A stretch of 33,676 nucleotides of DNA from UBA509 sp038729325 (GTDB lineage Archaea; Thermoplasmatota; Thermoplasmata; Thermoplasmatales; Thermoplasmataceae), in NCBI GenBank assembly GCA_038729325.1, contig JAVYSG010000007.1, positions 1-33,676 on the forward strand. Reading direction: 5' to 3'. The notes beneath the pieces are model-generated. The model ran no database searches. It was not told the origin of the DNA and saw nothing but the letters and a program-made list of their open reading frames with translations. Within the stretch, counting starts at the first letter, position 1. Each line of letters begins with the position of its first letter. Of this stretch, positions 16,349-24,755 are shown in pieces. A program made the position numbers and the translations under genes.

Positions 16349-16857
16349 TATTCTTCCAGGGGGTCGTATATTGGTCCCTCGGGCCTGAGGATGCTTCTAT
16401 AGAGAAAGATGCTTCCGATTTCTTCTCTCCACTGAATTCCAGCATATTTCTTCTCAAGATCCTGAACATTGGTAGGGTCCCTGAATCTTGAAACAGTTAT
16501 ATGCGGAACAAATTTTCTGTTTTCTTTGGTGAAGCCGGTAAGTGCTGCATCAAGCATTCGATGGTTGTACCTGATTTCAGTTGATTCATCCAGATTGAGG
16601 TAAAGAACACCTGCAGATACTGGAGAGGGAAAAGCTGAGATGCCCTTAATCCTCACTGTGAAACGGTGCAGGTCCACAGAGCGTATTCGGCTGGAAATCC
16701 GGTCAATTAAGGCTGGATCGACGTCTCCAAGGAATACAAAGGTGAGGTGTAGTTCAGGGGTAGCTACAGGTTTAGACCCTGGGATGCGCCTTATCTCCTG
16801 GAAAAGTTCCTTCAGGCCATCAAATCTGGTTACTTTAGAAGCTACAAAAACTCTCAT
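16336..16857 (-). CDS. thpR: RNA 2',3'-cyclic phosphodiesterase (2'-5' RNA ligase family)
   Basis: A 173-aa member of the 2H phosphoesterase superfamily, usual length for ThpR. Both catalytic H-x-T motifs are present: HLTF at His37-Thr39 and HITV at His119-Thr121. The opening MRVFVASKV is typical. It should open 2',3'-cyclic phosphates on RNA ends. It lies upstream-convergent to the small gene ending at 16348. Confidence 0.9.
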   Translation of the reverse strand: MRVFVASKVTRFDGLKELFQEIRRIPGSKPVATPELHLTFVFLGDVDPALIDRISSRIRSVDLHRFTVRIKGISAFPSPVSAGVLYLNLDESTEIRYNHRMLDAALTGFTKENRKFVPHITVSRFRDPTNVQDLEKKYAGIQWREEIGSIFLYRSILRPEGPIYDPLEEYQLK

Positions 16858-16881
16858 GGGCCATTCATATCCTCCCCTTTC

Positions 16882-17244
16882 CTAAGAGGATCGGGAGTGT
16901 TTTTCGCTCCTGAGGTGCCTCTCATGAAGATGCAGGTATATGCTGTTGGCTATGATTCCTGCATAATAGCCGAAGAATATGAGCAGAAAGGTGTATAGAA
17001 AGTTCAACTTGAGATTTCTTGTGATGAAAAATACCACTGCATAGTATATTCCCATTCCGGCGAGTATTGAGATTATGGAGTTCCTGTTCATGGCTAAATG
17101 CAGCTGGTTTTCCTGCATGTTCTCCCCCGTGGTCTCCACATAGCCGAGTCCCCAGCAATTATCACAGACATCAAGAACACCATTAGCGTCCTTGATCCAG
17201 CCGGAGCCACCACATTTGTCACAGAGAATTCTCAATTTCCTCAC
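16882..17244 (-). CDS. DnaJ-type zinc-ribbon protein with two membrane helices
   Basis: A 120-aa protein. The N-terminus carries two C-x2-C knuckles in DnaJ style: CDKCGGSG (Cys8, Cys11) and CDNCWGLG (Cys27, Cys30), which together can bind one zinc. After a polar linker come two hydrophobic segments at about residues 56-74 and 82-103, then a basic His/Arg-rich tail. The start codon is GTG at 17244, supported by a TATA box 27 bases upstream. There is no J domain, so it is not a DnaJ co-chaperone. The zinc ribbon may present a protein or nucleic-acid surface at the membrane. Confidence 0.68.
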   Translation of the reverse strand: MRKLRILCDKCGGSGWIKDANGVLDVCDNCWGLGYVETTGENMQENQLHLAMNRNSIISILAGMGIYYAVVFFITRNLKLNFLYTFLLIFFGYYAGIIANSIYLHLHERHLRSEKHSRSS

Positions 17245-17267
17245 CTTAATTTATAATGAATCAAAAG

Positions 17268-17275
17268 TATATATG
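17268..17275 (-). promoter_or_regulatory. TATA box for the zinc-ribbon membrane protein
   Basis: ATATATAC on the minus strand is centred 27 bases before the GTG at 17244. Confidence 0.55.
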
Positions 17276-17318
17276 TTTTGTTGTTCGATGAAAAAAGCGT
17301 ATTTTTCAGTGTTCGCAT

Positions 17319-17339
17319 AATAATATGAATAATATTATT
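17319..17339. repeat. AT-rich inverted repeat
   Basis: Arms AATAATAT (17319-17326) and ATATTATT (17332-17339) are perfect reverse complements around five bases. It sits in the gene-poor spacer before gcvH and could be an operator. Confidence 0.4.
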
Positions 17340-17631
17340 TAATCATGTCAATTCATTATCAAATAGATTTATGCCTTCAGTTGACGGGTGAACCCAAGAT
17401 CATCGGACTTCCTGTGGGTAGCTGGCTGGAATTTGTTGTACGGGCTTTCTTCAAGGTATTTTTAAGGACATCTGAGGATAAATTCAGGTCCTTGAATATC
17501 ACTAAACCTTTTTCATTTCTGCCGCTGATTCCGGAAGAATTCATCAAACAGATTACCCACACGAAAGTGAAAAGAACCTGAATTAATAAAGAGGAGCCAT
17601 GGATTATATATTTCACTGTGATCATGGGAAC

Positions 17632-18233
17632 ATGACAAAGATTCCAGATAACCTGAAGTACACCAAGACACATGAATGGTACAGGATCGAAGGAAGCACC
17701 CTGACAATGGGAATAAGTGACTATGCACAAAATCAGCTCACCGATATAGTGTACATAGATCTGCCGTCGAAAGGAACGAAGAAAAAAGCAGGTGAAGCAC
17801 TGCNNNNNNNNNNNNNNNNNNNNNNNNNNNNNNNNNNNNNNNNNNNNNNNNNNNNNNNNNNNNNNNNNNNNNNNNNNNNNNNNNNNNNNNNNNNNNNNNN
17901 NNNTGGTACAGGATCGAAGGAAGCACCCTGACAATGGGAATAAGTGACTATGCACAAAATCAGCTCACCGATATAGTGTACATAGATCTGCCGTCGAAAG
18001 GAACGAAGAAAAAAGCAGGTGAAGCACTGCTTACCATTGAATCTGTGAAATCAGCTGAGGATGTTTACAGCCCTGCAGACGGGGAGGTCACCGATGTAAA
18101 TTCTGCCCTTTCAGATTCGCCCGAATCAGTAAACAAGGACTGCTACTCAAGCTGGATGGTCAAAATGAAGGTAACCGGGAAGCTTGCAGATTCCATGGAT
18201 GCAGCACAGTACAGGAAATTTATAGGAGAATAG
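17632..18233 (+). CDS. gcvH: Glycine cleavage system H protein (interrupted by an artificial gap)
   Basis: The lipoyl carrier of the glycine cleavage complex, shuttling the aminomethyl group between the P, T and L proteins. The 100 Ns at 17804-17903 are flanked by the same 127 bases (17677-17803 and 17904-18030). Collapsing them gives 375 bases, 124 aa, standard for GcvH. The lipoylation site is the Lys in TIESVKSAEDVYSP, followed by the ALSDSPESVNKD family motif. The start at 17632 (MTKIPDNLKYTKTHEW) matches the family; an in-frame ATG at 17599 with a GAGGAG only two bases away is an alternative. rlmE starts seven bases after its stop. No P or T protein gene is in this window. Confidence 0.9.
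17677..18030. other. Scaffold gap flanked by 127-bp identical contig ends
   Basis: 17677-17803 equals 17904-18030 over 127 bases around exactly 100 Ns. It is the same unmerged-overlap artefact, and the same overlap length, as at 14601-14700. Confidence 0.93.
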
Positions 18234-18240
18234 TTCTGGA

Positions 18241-18831
18241 ATGCCCGATCACAGGGATAAATATTATTATCTTGCAAAAAAGGAGCGTTACAGGAGCCGT
18301 GCTGCGTTTAAACTGATGGAGATACAGACAAAGTTTGATCTCCTCAGGGCCGGGCAGTATGTGCTCGAAGTTGGGGCATCTCCTGGTGGATGGTCACAGA
18401 TAATAACAAGCATAACCAGGAACCCGGTGATTTCGGTGGATATTAACCAGATGGAACCCCTTGACAACGTAATATTTGTAAGGGGAAAGATTGAAGACCC
18501 GAGGACTGTTGAAAAAATTGGGGAAATTATGCAGGATGCGGGCATAAAACAATTTCAGGGAATCGTTTCAGATGCCATGATCCACACCAGCGGCATACAC
18601 GACAGGGACCATGCTTCTTCGTACCTGCTGTGTCAGTCCGTTATGAATCTGGTTGGTAAATTTCTGGAAGGTGGTGGCTTTGTTCTTCTCAAGCAATTCC
18701 AGGGAGATCTCACAGTTCAGTTTGTAAATCAGTGGAAAAAGCAATTCAGAAGTACAAAAACTACAAAAGTATCTGCTTCGCGTGATTCCAGCAGCGAAAT
18801 TTACATTATTTTTGACGGCTATGTTGCCTGA
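18241..18831 (+). CDS. rlmE: rRNA 2'-O-methyltransferase RlmE/FtsJ
   Basis: A 196-aa SAM-dependent methyltransferase of the RrmJ/FtsJ type, which methylates the ribose of a uridine in 23S rRNA. The SAM-binding motif VLEVGASPGGWSQ lies at residues 41-53. The catalytic tetrad is complete: Lys24, Asp111, Lys151 and Glu186. It lies seven bases downstream of gcvH, so both are probably co-transcribed. Its 3' end overlaps the convergent gene by 13 bases (18819-18831). Archaeal relatives may modify tRNA or rRNA, so the exact target is inferred. Confidence 0.9.
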   Translation: MPDHRDKYYYLAKKERYRSRAAFKLMEIQTKFDLLRAGQYVLEVGASPGGWSQIITSITRNPVISVDINQMEPLDNVIFVRGKIEDPRTVEKIGEIMQDAGIKQFQGIVSDAMIHTSGIHDRDHASSYLLCQSVMNLVGKFLEGGGFVLLKQFQGDLTVQFVNQWKKQFRSTKTTKVSASRDSSSEIYIIFDGYVA

Positions 18832-19487
18832 TCACTGTGATCTTCCTGAACATATCCCATGGATGCAAGTGCATCGCGAATGCCTCTGTAAAATTCATGA
18901 TCACACACTATGATATGATTCTCCACATAATTTTCTGATACGAACTCCCTTACTTTTCCGGCTATGTAACGGATGCGTATCTCTTCAAGCTTTCTCCGCC
19001 CTCTAATGGATTTCTGCTTCTCAGCCCATGCCTCTGCAAACTCATATTCATTCGTATCATGGTAGTCTGTATTGAGCACTCTCTTCTTTCTCAAGGAATC
19101 CCGAAGGAGATCCAGCGACTTTATGTTCTGTGTATATGCTGAATTGTAAGTTTCATCATCCATGTCAATTCCAGTGACCTGGCTGCCGCTTTTCTCAGAA
19201 TAACTGATCACCTCTATATAAATGGGCGGAGGTGTCATGACCTCACCATATTTTCTAAGCCTGATTCCATAGATAATCTCATAATCCGAAAGATTCATCT
19301 CAAAAGGGTCCCTGAGGAATTCTTTAAGGCCAGTTACTTCCGACGGGGCAATCGTAACAAGTATCACTTCAGGATTCATCGTATTCAGCAGGGATTTTAA
19401 TTCATCACCATGTGATATGAGCCCTTTCACCCCGGAATAAACTCTGATGTTCCTTCCGTTTTCCGGGTTCCTGAATTCCCTGTACAT
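18819..19487 (-). CDS. TraB/ChaN-like protein (tentative)
   Basis: A 222-aa soluble protein. Several features fit the TraB/PrgY superfamily. The PEVILVTIAPSE strand lies where TraB has PDVVAVEL; there is an IEVISYSEKSGSQVTGIDMD stretch corresponding to the AGAEVxxID region; and EEIRIRYIAGKVREF near the C-terminus resembles the E-R-x3-MA-x-K helix. The first His-containing motif is GLISHGDEL. There is no membrane segment, unlike many TraB proteins. Its start overlaps the stop of the COG1395 regulator by one base, so the two are co-transcribed. Family assignment is inference from pattern only. Confidence 0.5.
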   Translation of the reverse strand: MYREFRNPENGRNIRVYSGVKGLISHGDELKSLLNTMNPEVILVTIAPSEVTGLKEFLRDPFEMNLSDYEIIYGIRLRKYGEVMTPPPIYIEVISYSEKSGSQVTGIDMDDETYNSAYTQNIKSLDLLRDSLRKKRVLNTDYHDTNEYEFAEAWAEKQKSIRGRRKLEEIRIRYIAGKVREFVSENYVENHIIVCDHEFYRGIRDALASMGYVQEDHSDQAT

Positions 19488-20437
19488 CAGGCGGTTTTCC
19501 TTTTTTCAATAATCCTCTGCAGTTGCTCCTTCTCGGAAATGACCTTAAGCTCGTTAAGGCTTATCACCGGGCAGCCGGCTATGTTTTCACGCTCAGTGTT
19601 TGCCCTGCTGACAAGGAAAGCATCATTCTCGAATATTGCGCTCACATTTCTCAGTGCCTCTATTCGTTCTCTCTTGCCGTTCAGGGTTTCAAGAAGACCA
19701 ACAAGGAGGAACTCCCTCAAGGATTCTTTAGTAATTGCATCAAAAGGCGCTCTTCGCATTGCATGGAAGTCGAACCCATTACCGATCATTATCTCCAGAA
19801 CCTCACGAAGGAATTCATTCGTAATTTCTCCATCTTCAGAAGGCATCTGGAGGGAATCTGATATTTTTAACAGGTTTATCGACTTCCTGAGATCTTCCCT
19901 GAGTATCTCTTCAAGCTTCAGAAAAACGTCCACAGTCACTGCACTTCCGCTTTCATAAAGTGATATGGATCTCCTTGAAACCCCGATTTTGTTGGACAGG
20001 TATCCAATGGAGTAACCAAGTTCTTCACGTCTTCTGTGCAGCAGTTCACCATCAATTGACACATAAAATCCACCGGGGCCGGATGATATGCATGGCTGGT
20101 CTCCATCCACATAGTCGCTGAAACTCTCAGCAGAAAGTATCGGAACACTGTGGCGGTAATATATTACCCCCCTCTCAAGGGCACCGGATCCTGCCTTCTC
20201 GCCAATTACTAGTGGAGTGCCGTCAGTCAGCTTTGATATTCGTATCATCTCTAGGGCATTGGGACTTTTGAACGTATCAATGTTCTGCAGGATTTTGATG
20301 ATAAGCCTGAGTTTATCTCTCTTTGCAATAAGATCGAAACTCAGTAAGTTGCCCAGATTTGGATCGGAGACATTGAAGCCCTCCCTGACCAGAATCTGGA
20401 AAACTTTTCTCAAGACTGCTGTCCTGCGATCGTCCAT
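19487..20437 (-). CDS. Archaeal HTH-type transcriptional regulator (COG1395-like)
   Basis: A 316-aa protein with a central Cro/C1-type helix-turn-helix, RREELGYSIGYLSNKIGVSR followed by RSISLYESG, at about residues 135-163. The N-terminal domain (residues 1-110) begins with RTAVLRKVFQILVREGFNVS and looks like a restriction-endonuclease-fold or sensor module, as in archaeal COG1395 regulators. The C-terminal 120 residues repeat a similar pattern (LREVLEIMIGNGFDFHAM) suggesting a second such domain. The start at 20437 is fixed by a TATA box 25 bases upstream. A start at 20500 would put that TATA box inside the gene. Target genes are unknown. Confidence 0.82.
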   Translation of the reverse strand: MDDRRTAVLRKVFQILVREGFNVSDPNLGNLLSFDLIAKRDKLRLIIKILQNIDTFKSPNALEMIRISKLTDGTPLVIGEKAGSGALERGVIYYRHSVPILSAESFSDYVDGDQPCISSGPGGFYVSIDGELLHRRREELGYSIGYLSNKIGVSRRSISLYESGSAVTVDVFLKLEEILREDLRKSINLLKISDSLQMPSEDGEITNEFLREVLEIMIGNGFDFHAMRRAPFDAITKESLREFLLVGLLETLNGKRERIEALRNVSAIFENDAFLVSRANTERENIAGCPVISLNELKVISEKEQLQRIIEKRKTA

Positions 20438-20457
20438 AGGAACAATTATTAAAAATC

Positions 20458-20466
20458 GTATATAAA
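20458..20466 (-). promoter_or_regulatory. TATA box for the COG1395 regulator operon
   Basis: TTTATATAC on the minus strand is centred 25 bases before the ATG at 20437, the cleanest TATA box in the window. Confidence 0.65.
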
Positions 20467-20521
20467 CGTTGCGAATAATTGTTAAGGTTTTCCAGATCAT
20501 GTCACCTAAATCGGGATGACT

Positions 20522-21121
20522 TTATTCCTCGGGTTCGTCTAAAAACAGGCTGGAGGAAAGCTTAGTGGCGCAAACCTTGACTTCGCATTTGCTGCAAATC
20601 GGTTCAAGATCAAGATCTTCCGATGTTTCAACTGTTACCTTCCTGACGCCATCTATTTCAGACAGAGCCGCAAACGTCTTTGGAGGAACTGTGTGATAGA
20701 TAATTGCCCTTATGTATACATCCTCCTTCTCAAAATTCCTACCCTCTATCTCCTTAAGGTAGCAGCCATATTTCCTGACAGTGGATAGGAATTCTGGGAG
20801 AACGGTCCCAAAATATCCAGGAGCTATCCTCAAAACAACGGTCTGGTGTCCCATCAGCGGTGCAATACTCCCCATATCAGGAATCGGCCTGATCCTGCCC
20901 ATAAGCTCTTTGATTTCAGGCTTGGATTCAATAATCCTGATAGTATCATATACAGTGCGGCGGTTCACGCCGAGAGTCTTTGCCACCTCACTAATTGAAA
21001 CCTCGATCCCATCGACGTAAAATTTACCATCCCTGATGGAAATACCACGGTTAAAGACGCCTTCCACAACTTTTCTCTTGATGGGGTGATCTTTGAAATA
21101 TTCCTCAAGGATTAATAGCAT
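20522..21121 (-). CDS. HTH and ACT-like regulator of amino acid metabolism (COG2150-like)
   Basis: A 199-aa protein. Residues 1-40 (LEEYFKDHPIKRKVVEGVFNR) match the opening of the archaeal COG2150 group. A helix-turn-helix follows at about 41-63 (VSISEVAKTLGVNRRTVYDT). Residues 90-165 have an ACT-like beta-alpha pattern (TVVLRIAPGYFGTVLPEFLS, then VYIRAIIYHTVP). The tail holds CSKCEVKVC, a possible metal site. The start at 21121 lies 25 bases from a TATA box that touches the gap edge. An apparent 772-codon frame joining this gene to the peptidase upstream exists only because the N run keeps the frame open. Confidence 0.8.
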   Translation of the reverse strand: MLLILEEYFKDHPIKRKVVEGVFNRGISIRDGKFYVDGIEVSISEVAKTLGVNRRTVYDTIRIIESKPEIKELMGRIRPIPDMGSIAPLMGHQTVVLRIAPGYFGTVLPEFLSTVRKYGCYLKEIEGRNFEKEDVYIRAIIYHTVPPKTFAALSEIDGVRKVTVETSEDLDLEPICSKCEVKVCATKLSSSLFLDEPEE

Positions 21122-21141
21122 GAGTGCTATCATTCCATACC

Positions 21142-21150
21142 TATATAAAA
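21142..21150 (-). promoter_or_regulatory. TATA box for the HTH-ACT regulator
   Basis: TTTTATATA on the minus strand is centred 25 bases before the ATG at 21121 and lies right at the edge of the N run. It shows that a separate transcription unit starts here. Confidence 0.6.
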
Positions 21151-21153
21151 AGT

Positions 21154-21253
21154 NNNNNNNNNNNNNNNNNNNNNNNNNNNNNNNNNNNNNNNNNNNNNNN
21201 NNNNNNNNNNNNNNNNNNNNNNNNNNNNNNNNNNNNNNNNNNNNNNNNNNNNN
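21154..21253. other. Scaffold gap without overlapping flanks
   Basis: A run of exactly 100 Ns. The flanking sequences do not repeat each other, so its true length is unknown. It removes the 3' end of the M61 peptidase gene. Confidence 0.93.
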
Positions 21254-22840
21254 CTTAAGACGCTTTACTTCCTCCTTCACTTCCTTCAGGAAGATGTCTG
21301 TGAACCTGAAACTGTCCACTGCAAGTATTTCATCTTTCGGATTAATCCCCGCCTCATATGCAGGACTCCCTTCCACAACAGAATCAACCGAAAACCGCCC
21401 ACCATTTGTTTTGACTATAATACCAAGATAAGCTTTACTGGAGGGTTCAACACCATCCACTTTCCTGTAACCCTTCTTGAGAGAATAACCCAGCGGCTTG
21501 AGATAGTCCTCGAATTCAAGTTTACCTGGTTCCCGCACATACTTTGAAAAGAATTCAGAGAAATCCCTGCCGGTAACATCCTTGAGGCATGTGATTATGT
21601 CCTTCTCGGTATACCCTTTTCCATCCTTGTTGTATTTTTCCATAAGGTACCTGTACATATCATCAAGCGACTTTGTGCCATGGGTGGCATCGATAATCAT
21701 TGAATCCAGCACAAAGCCAAGTAATTCCCCTTTCAGATAATATGAGATGTAGTTGTTGATATTATTCGGGGTCGGGCGATAAAGCTTGATCCATGCATCA
21801 AATGAGGATTCAGATGCAGACGTGTTTCTAGAGCCAGGAAGAAAATCATGATATCTCATATTTTCAGCCAGATACCTGAAGTATTCTTTGTGATCAATCA
21901 GTCCGGCCCGTAAAAGGATATGGTATCCGTAGAAATTGGTAAAACCCTCCGCTATCCACAGCAATGTTGTATAGTTCTCCTCCTTGTAGTTGAAAGGCCC
22001 AAGCTCAACCGGCCTTATCCTCTTCACGTTCCACAGATGAAAAAATTCGTGAGAAGTTACAGATAGGAAATGCTTGTATTTATCGAATGGAGAGAATGTG
22101 AAGCGGTCTATATCTATGGTAGTGGAATTCAGGTGCTCCAATCCGCCAGACTGGTCTTCTTCCGAAACAAGGTGGTATATGAAAACATATCTCTTATAAG
22201 GAAGATGCCCGAAGACTTTGGCATACTGCTCCACAATCTTTCTCACATCGGACAGCAGTTTCTCCTCATCCTCATTTCCTCTGCCGTATAGGACGATTTC
22301 ATGATCCTTTCCATCCACGGTGAAAAATAGGCTCCTGTGATCCCCTATCTCTATTGGGCAGTCTGCCAGTATATCATAAGTTACTGCACGGAACCTGTTA
22401 TCGGCGAGTTTCTCGAGCCCTGTTGAGATTTTCCAGCTCCCGAATGGCTTTATGACCAGTTCCAGAGACTGATCCTTGTAACCTTCAACATAGAGAAAGA
22501 CGCTTGTTCCATTCAGGAAAGCGTGAGTGGAGTCGACATGGCTGGTATGAACGCTCAATTCATTGGCATATACTTCGTATGTTATCTTTATGGAGTGAAT
22601 ATCCTTTGTGTTAACTTTCCAGGTGGATTTGTCTTTCTTCTGCACATCCAGTTGAACCGATCCGGAATACGCTCTGAGGTTGCGGACAAATCTGGCAAAA
22701 TCGTAAATCTCATAGGATCCAGGAGCCCAGGCCGGCATAGTAAGTAGCATGTTATCCTCGCTGAAGTCATCAATGTTCATCGTGACGCCGTAAAAATGAG
22801 TCTGGGGTTTATCCATTTCCAAAAGATACTGAAGCTTCAT
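21254..22840 (-). CDS. M61-family metallopeptidase with PDZ domain, C-terminus lost in gap
   Basis: 529 residues are visible. The N-terminal beta domain (residues 1-190) with PAWAPGSYEIYDFAR is typical of M61 (glycyl aminopeptidase) proteins. The GGLEH motif is at 232-236, the zinc-binding HEFFH at 264-268, and the third ligand Glu298 in WIAEGF. A PDZ domain starts near residue 475 (YLGIIVKTNGGRFSV) and runs to the gap, so perhaps 40-60 residues are missing. No signal peptide is seen, suggesting cytosolic peptide degradation. The gene begins 13 bases from an inverted repeat at 22853-22870. Confidence 0.87.
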
Positions 22841-22852
22841 TTATGTGACCAG

Positions 22853-22870
22853 AGTTTGCAAGAGCAAACT
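22853..22870. repeat. Inverted repeat upstream of the M61 gene
   Basis: AGTTTGC (22853-22859) and GCAAACT (22864-22870) are perfect reverse complements around AAGA. Located 13 bases before the leftward start at 22840, it could be an operator overlapping the promoter. The rest of 22841-23100 shows no gene. Confidence 0.45.
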
Positions 22871-23100
22871 TTAGTTAAATCTTTGTGCGTTCAATATAAT
22901 GATCTGGGTTGGGATATACTAATGGTCTTCGATCCTATAGATAAGGCAGGACGGCTGGTCAGGCATTTTCACAATAATGCTCCTGTTACAGAAATCTCAA
23001 TAATGCGAATATTATGAACACCACGGTCAGATAAGGACTGGAATATTTGAACAGGGAGTTACTTCCGAAGAATCTTATGGTATGCGTCTTCAGAGAACCG

Positions 23101-23379
23101 CTATCTCTGCTCATTATCCTCGTGTTCATACTGGCCAAGATTCAGACCACCTGCCTTATAGGAAGATCTTATGGCATTCATCCGGTTGGTCATATCATTG
23201 TATTCCCTCAGGTTGTTCTCCTTCAGGTCTGCTCTCAGGGACTTGATTTTGCTTTTTATCTCATCCACTCGTTCATTCCAGGAGATGGCGTTCATTTTAT
23301 TCAATTCTGTTCCTGCCGTTGTTTTCATAGAATGAAGCTCCTTCTTAAGTTCCCTGATCTTTGCCCTTCTGGAATCCAT
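23101..23379 (-). CDS. Small coiled-coil protein, 92 aa
   Basis: Not recognised. It is almost entirely charged heptad-like sequence: RRAKIRELKKELHSMK, then RVDEIKSKIKSLRADLKENN and REYNDMTNRMNAIRSSY, predicting one or two long coiled-coil helices, followed by a short acidic tail. It may be a structural or oligomerising protein. The ATG at 23379 has a TATA box 26 bases upstream and no ribosome binding site, good evidence for a real leaderless gene. The family is unknown. Confidence 0.62.
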   Translation of the reverse strand: MDSRRAKIRELKKELHSMKTTAGTELNKMNAISWNERVDEIKSKIKSLRADLKENNLREYNDMTNRMNAIRSSYKAGGLNLGQYEHEDNEQR

Positions 23380-23400
23380 GTTTTTATGACGCGGAGGTCA

Positions 23401-23409
23401 TTATTATAG
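23401..23409 (-). promoter_or_regulatory. TATA box for the coiled-coil gene
   Basis: CTATAATAA on the minus strand is centred 26 bases before the ATG at 23379. Confidence 0.5.
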
Positions 23410-23546
23410 TTTCAGATGAGATGAAAATTGAAAATGCAGGGGCAAATCGGGCTTACCGGTTCGATAGAACCAGTTCGAGGTCTCTCTCAAATTTATGGAA
23501 TAAAAGTGGCTCAGGCCGAAATGTGGTCGGATAAAGATAAAATCAG

Positions 23547-24755
23547 TCAGTATATAGTTCCTATATCTGAATATCGAGAAGTTATCAGCCTGCCCGTCCG
23601 GAATCGGTCCATGCGGAAAGGCCGCCAGTCAAACTCACACTCTTCCGGATCTCTGTCTGTAAGCATGTCGGCAGCCATTCTACCGTATGCAGGGCTCAGC
23701 TTGAATCCGTGTCCACTGAGTCCAGCAAATACGTATATTGAATCAAGTCCGGCGGATGACATATCATCGAATATGACCTGCCCGTCCGGACTCATGTCAT
23801 AGAGTCCGTTCAGACTGGATATCAATGTTGCTTTTCCCATGGATGGAAGCCTTCTGGCAATTCTTGGCAGGTATTCTTCAATGTAATCCTGTTCTGCCGT
23901 CTCTGGCAGATTAGAATGTATGTCTACAGGATTCTGATCCACTGCCGGGTCCAGGCTCCCAAGCGCAGTTATGCTGGCCCCCTCCATCTTATAGTAAGCT
24001 AGCTGATGTGGGTCCCAGAGAGTAGGCTTCTGACCGCGATATTCTTCGGGTCTCCTCAGATATATTATGGAATGCATGGACGCAGTGATTGGCAGCAGTT
24101 TCTCCGGTGAGATACCTGAATGGGCCAGGATATCGTTGGTCCATACGTTCGTGGCGAGAATTACTTTCTCCCCCCTTATTCTTGTTCCATCGGTAAGTAT
24201 CACTTCAGGCCCGCTGGTGTTGGATTCCACGGATCGGACACTTCTCTTGAGGATCAGTTTAGCGCCAAGCTCCTTGGCCCGGAGCATGAAAGAGTTCGCC
24301 GTTGATACCGGATCTGCGTAGCCACTGTCCGGCTCGTAGGTAACATAATCATATCCTTCCAGGTTGGCATCTGGATAGAACTTTTTAATATCCGCCGGAT
24401 TAATTTCCTCCTCGTTTACTCCAATGCTTCTCAGCATTGCAACATTATCTCTCGCAACAGCCTCATATTTCTCATCGAAAGGGAAAATCATGCCGGTCTT
24501 CGTGAACCCAGAATATCCGATGGAACTAAACTTTTCAAAGAATTTAAGTGAATAAAGTGACATCCGGGCTATAATCGAATTGCTGTAATGAGTCCGGACA
24601 AGTGCGCTTGATTTTCCAGTGTTTCCGGAAGCCACCGCATTCCCCTCGATTACAGTAACTTTCTGGTTCATTGATGCAAGGTGGTATGCAATGCTTGTAC
24701 CTGTGCTCCCTGCCCCCACTATTATAAATTTATTCCCTGCCTCCAATTTTGCCAC
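23547..24755 (-). CDS. FAD-dependent amine oxidoreductase (DAO family)
   Basis: A 402-aa flavoprotein of the DAO family, which includes sarcosine oxidase, glycine oxidase and D-amino acid dehydrogenases. The dinucleotide-binding motif GAGSTGTS begins at residue 14, followed by AYHLASMNQKVTVIEGN. The C-terminal FAD contact FAGLSGHGFKLSPAYG is typical. It probably oxidises an amino acid or N-methyl amino acid; the exact substrate is not readable. The start is GTG at 24755. It diverges from an amino-acid permease, with a shared 102-base promoter region, implying joint uptake and oxidation of one substrate. Confidence 0.85.
   Translation of the reverse strand: MAKLEAGNKFIIVGAGSTGTSIAYHLASMNQKVTVIEGNAVASGNTGKSSALVRTHYSNSIIARMSLYSLKFFEKFSSIGYSGFTKTGMIFPFDEKYEAVARDNVAMLRSIGVNEEEINPADIKKFYPDANLEGYDYVTYEPDSGYADPVSTANSFMLRAKELGAKLILKRSVRSVESNTSGPEVILTDGTRIRGEKVILATNVWTNDILAHSGISPEKLLPITASMHSIIYLRRPEEYRGQKPTLWDPHQLAYYKMEGASITALGSLDPAVDQNPVDIHSNLPETAEQDYIEEYLPRIARRLPSMGKATLISSLNGLYDMSPDGQVIFDDMSSAGLDSIYVFAGLSGHGFKLSPAYGRMAADMLTDRDPEECEFDWRPFRMDRFRTGRLITSRYSDIGTIY

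Larger units (their letters stand above)
17245..17631. other. Spacer of about 390 bases with no convincing gene
   Basis: It contains the promoter of the leftward zinc-ribbon gene, the inverted repeat at 17319-17339 and, near 17580-17596, AT-rich sequence plus a GAGGAG. A plus-strand frame of 78 codons (17345-17581) and a minus-strand frame (17377 leftwards from about 17548) both exist. The minus one ends with KKARTTNSSQLPTGSP, faintly like the N-terminal NSS-x-PPS stretch of some transposases. Neither has enough support to be called a gene. Confidence 0.4.

Noticed and set aside
17345..17581. Plus-strand frame of 78 codons before gcvH
   Set aside because: Composition and context are not convincing, no ribosome binding site was found, and a competing frame exists on the other strand.
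17377..17955. Long minus-strand frames across the gcvH gap
   Set aside because: They exist only because Ns contain no stop codons and are antisense to gcvH.
20522..22840. One 772-aa protein combining M61 peptidase, PDZ and HTH-ACT domains
   Set aside because: The join lies inside 100 Ns, and a TATA box with proper spacing precedes the regulator start; two genes are far more likely.
23455..23500. tRNA-like TTCGA element with GGTTC/GAACC arms
   Set aside because: The hairpin has a 4-base loop, and no acceptor, D or anticodon arm can be built around it.
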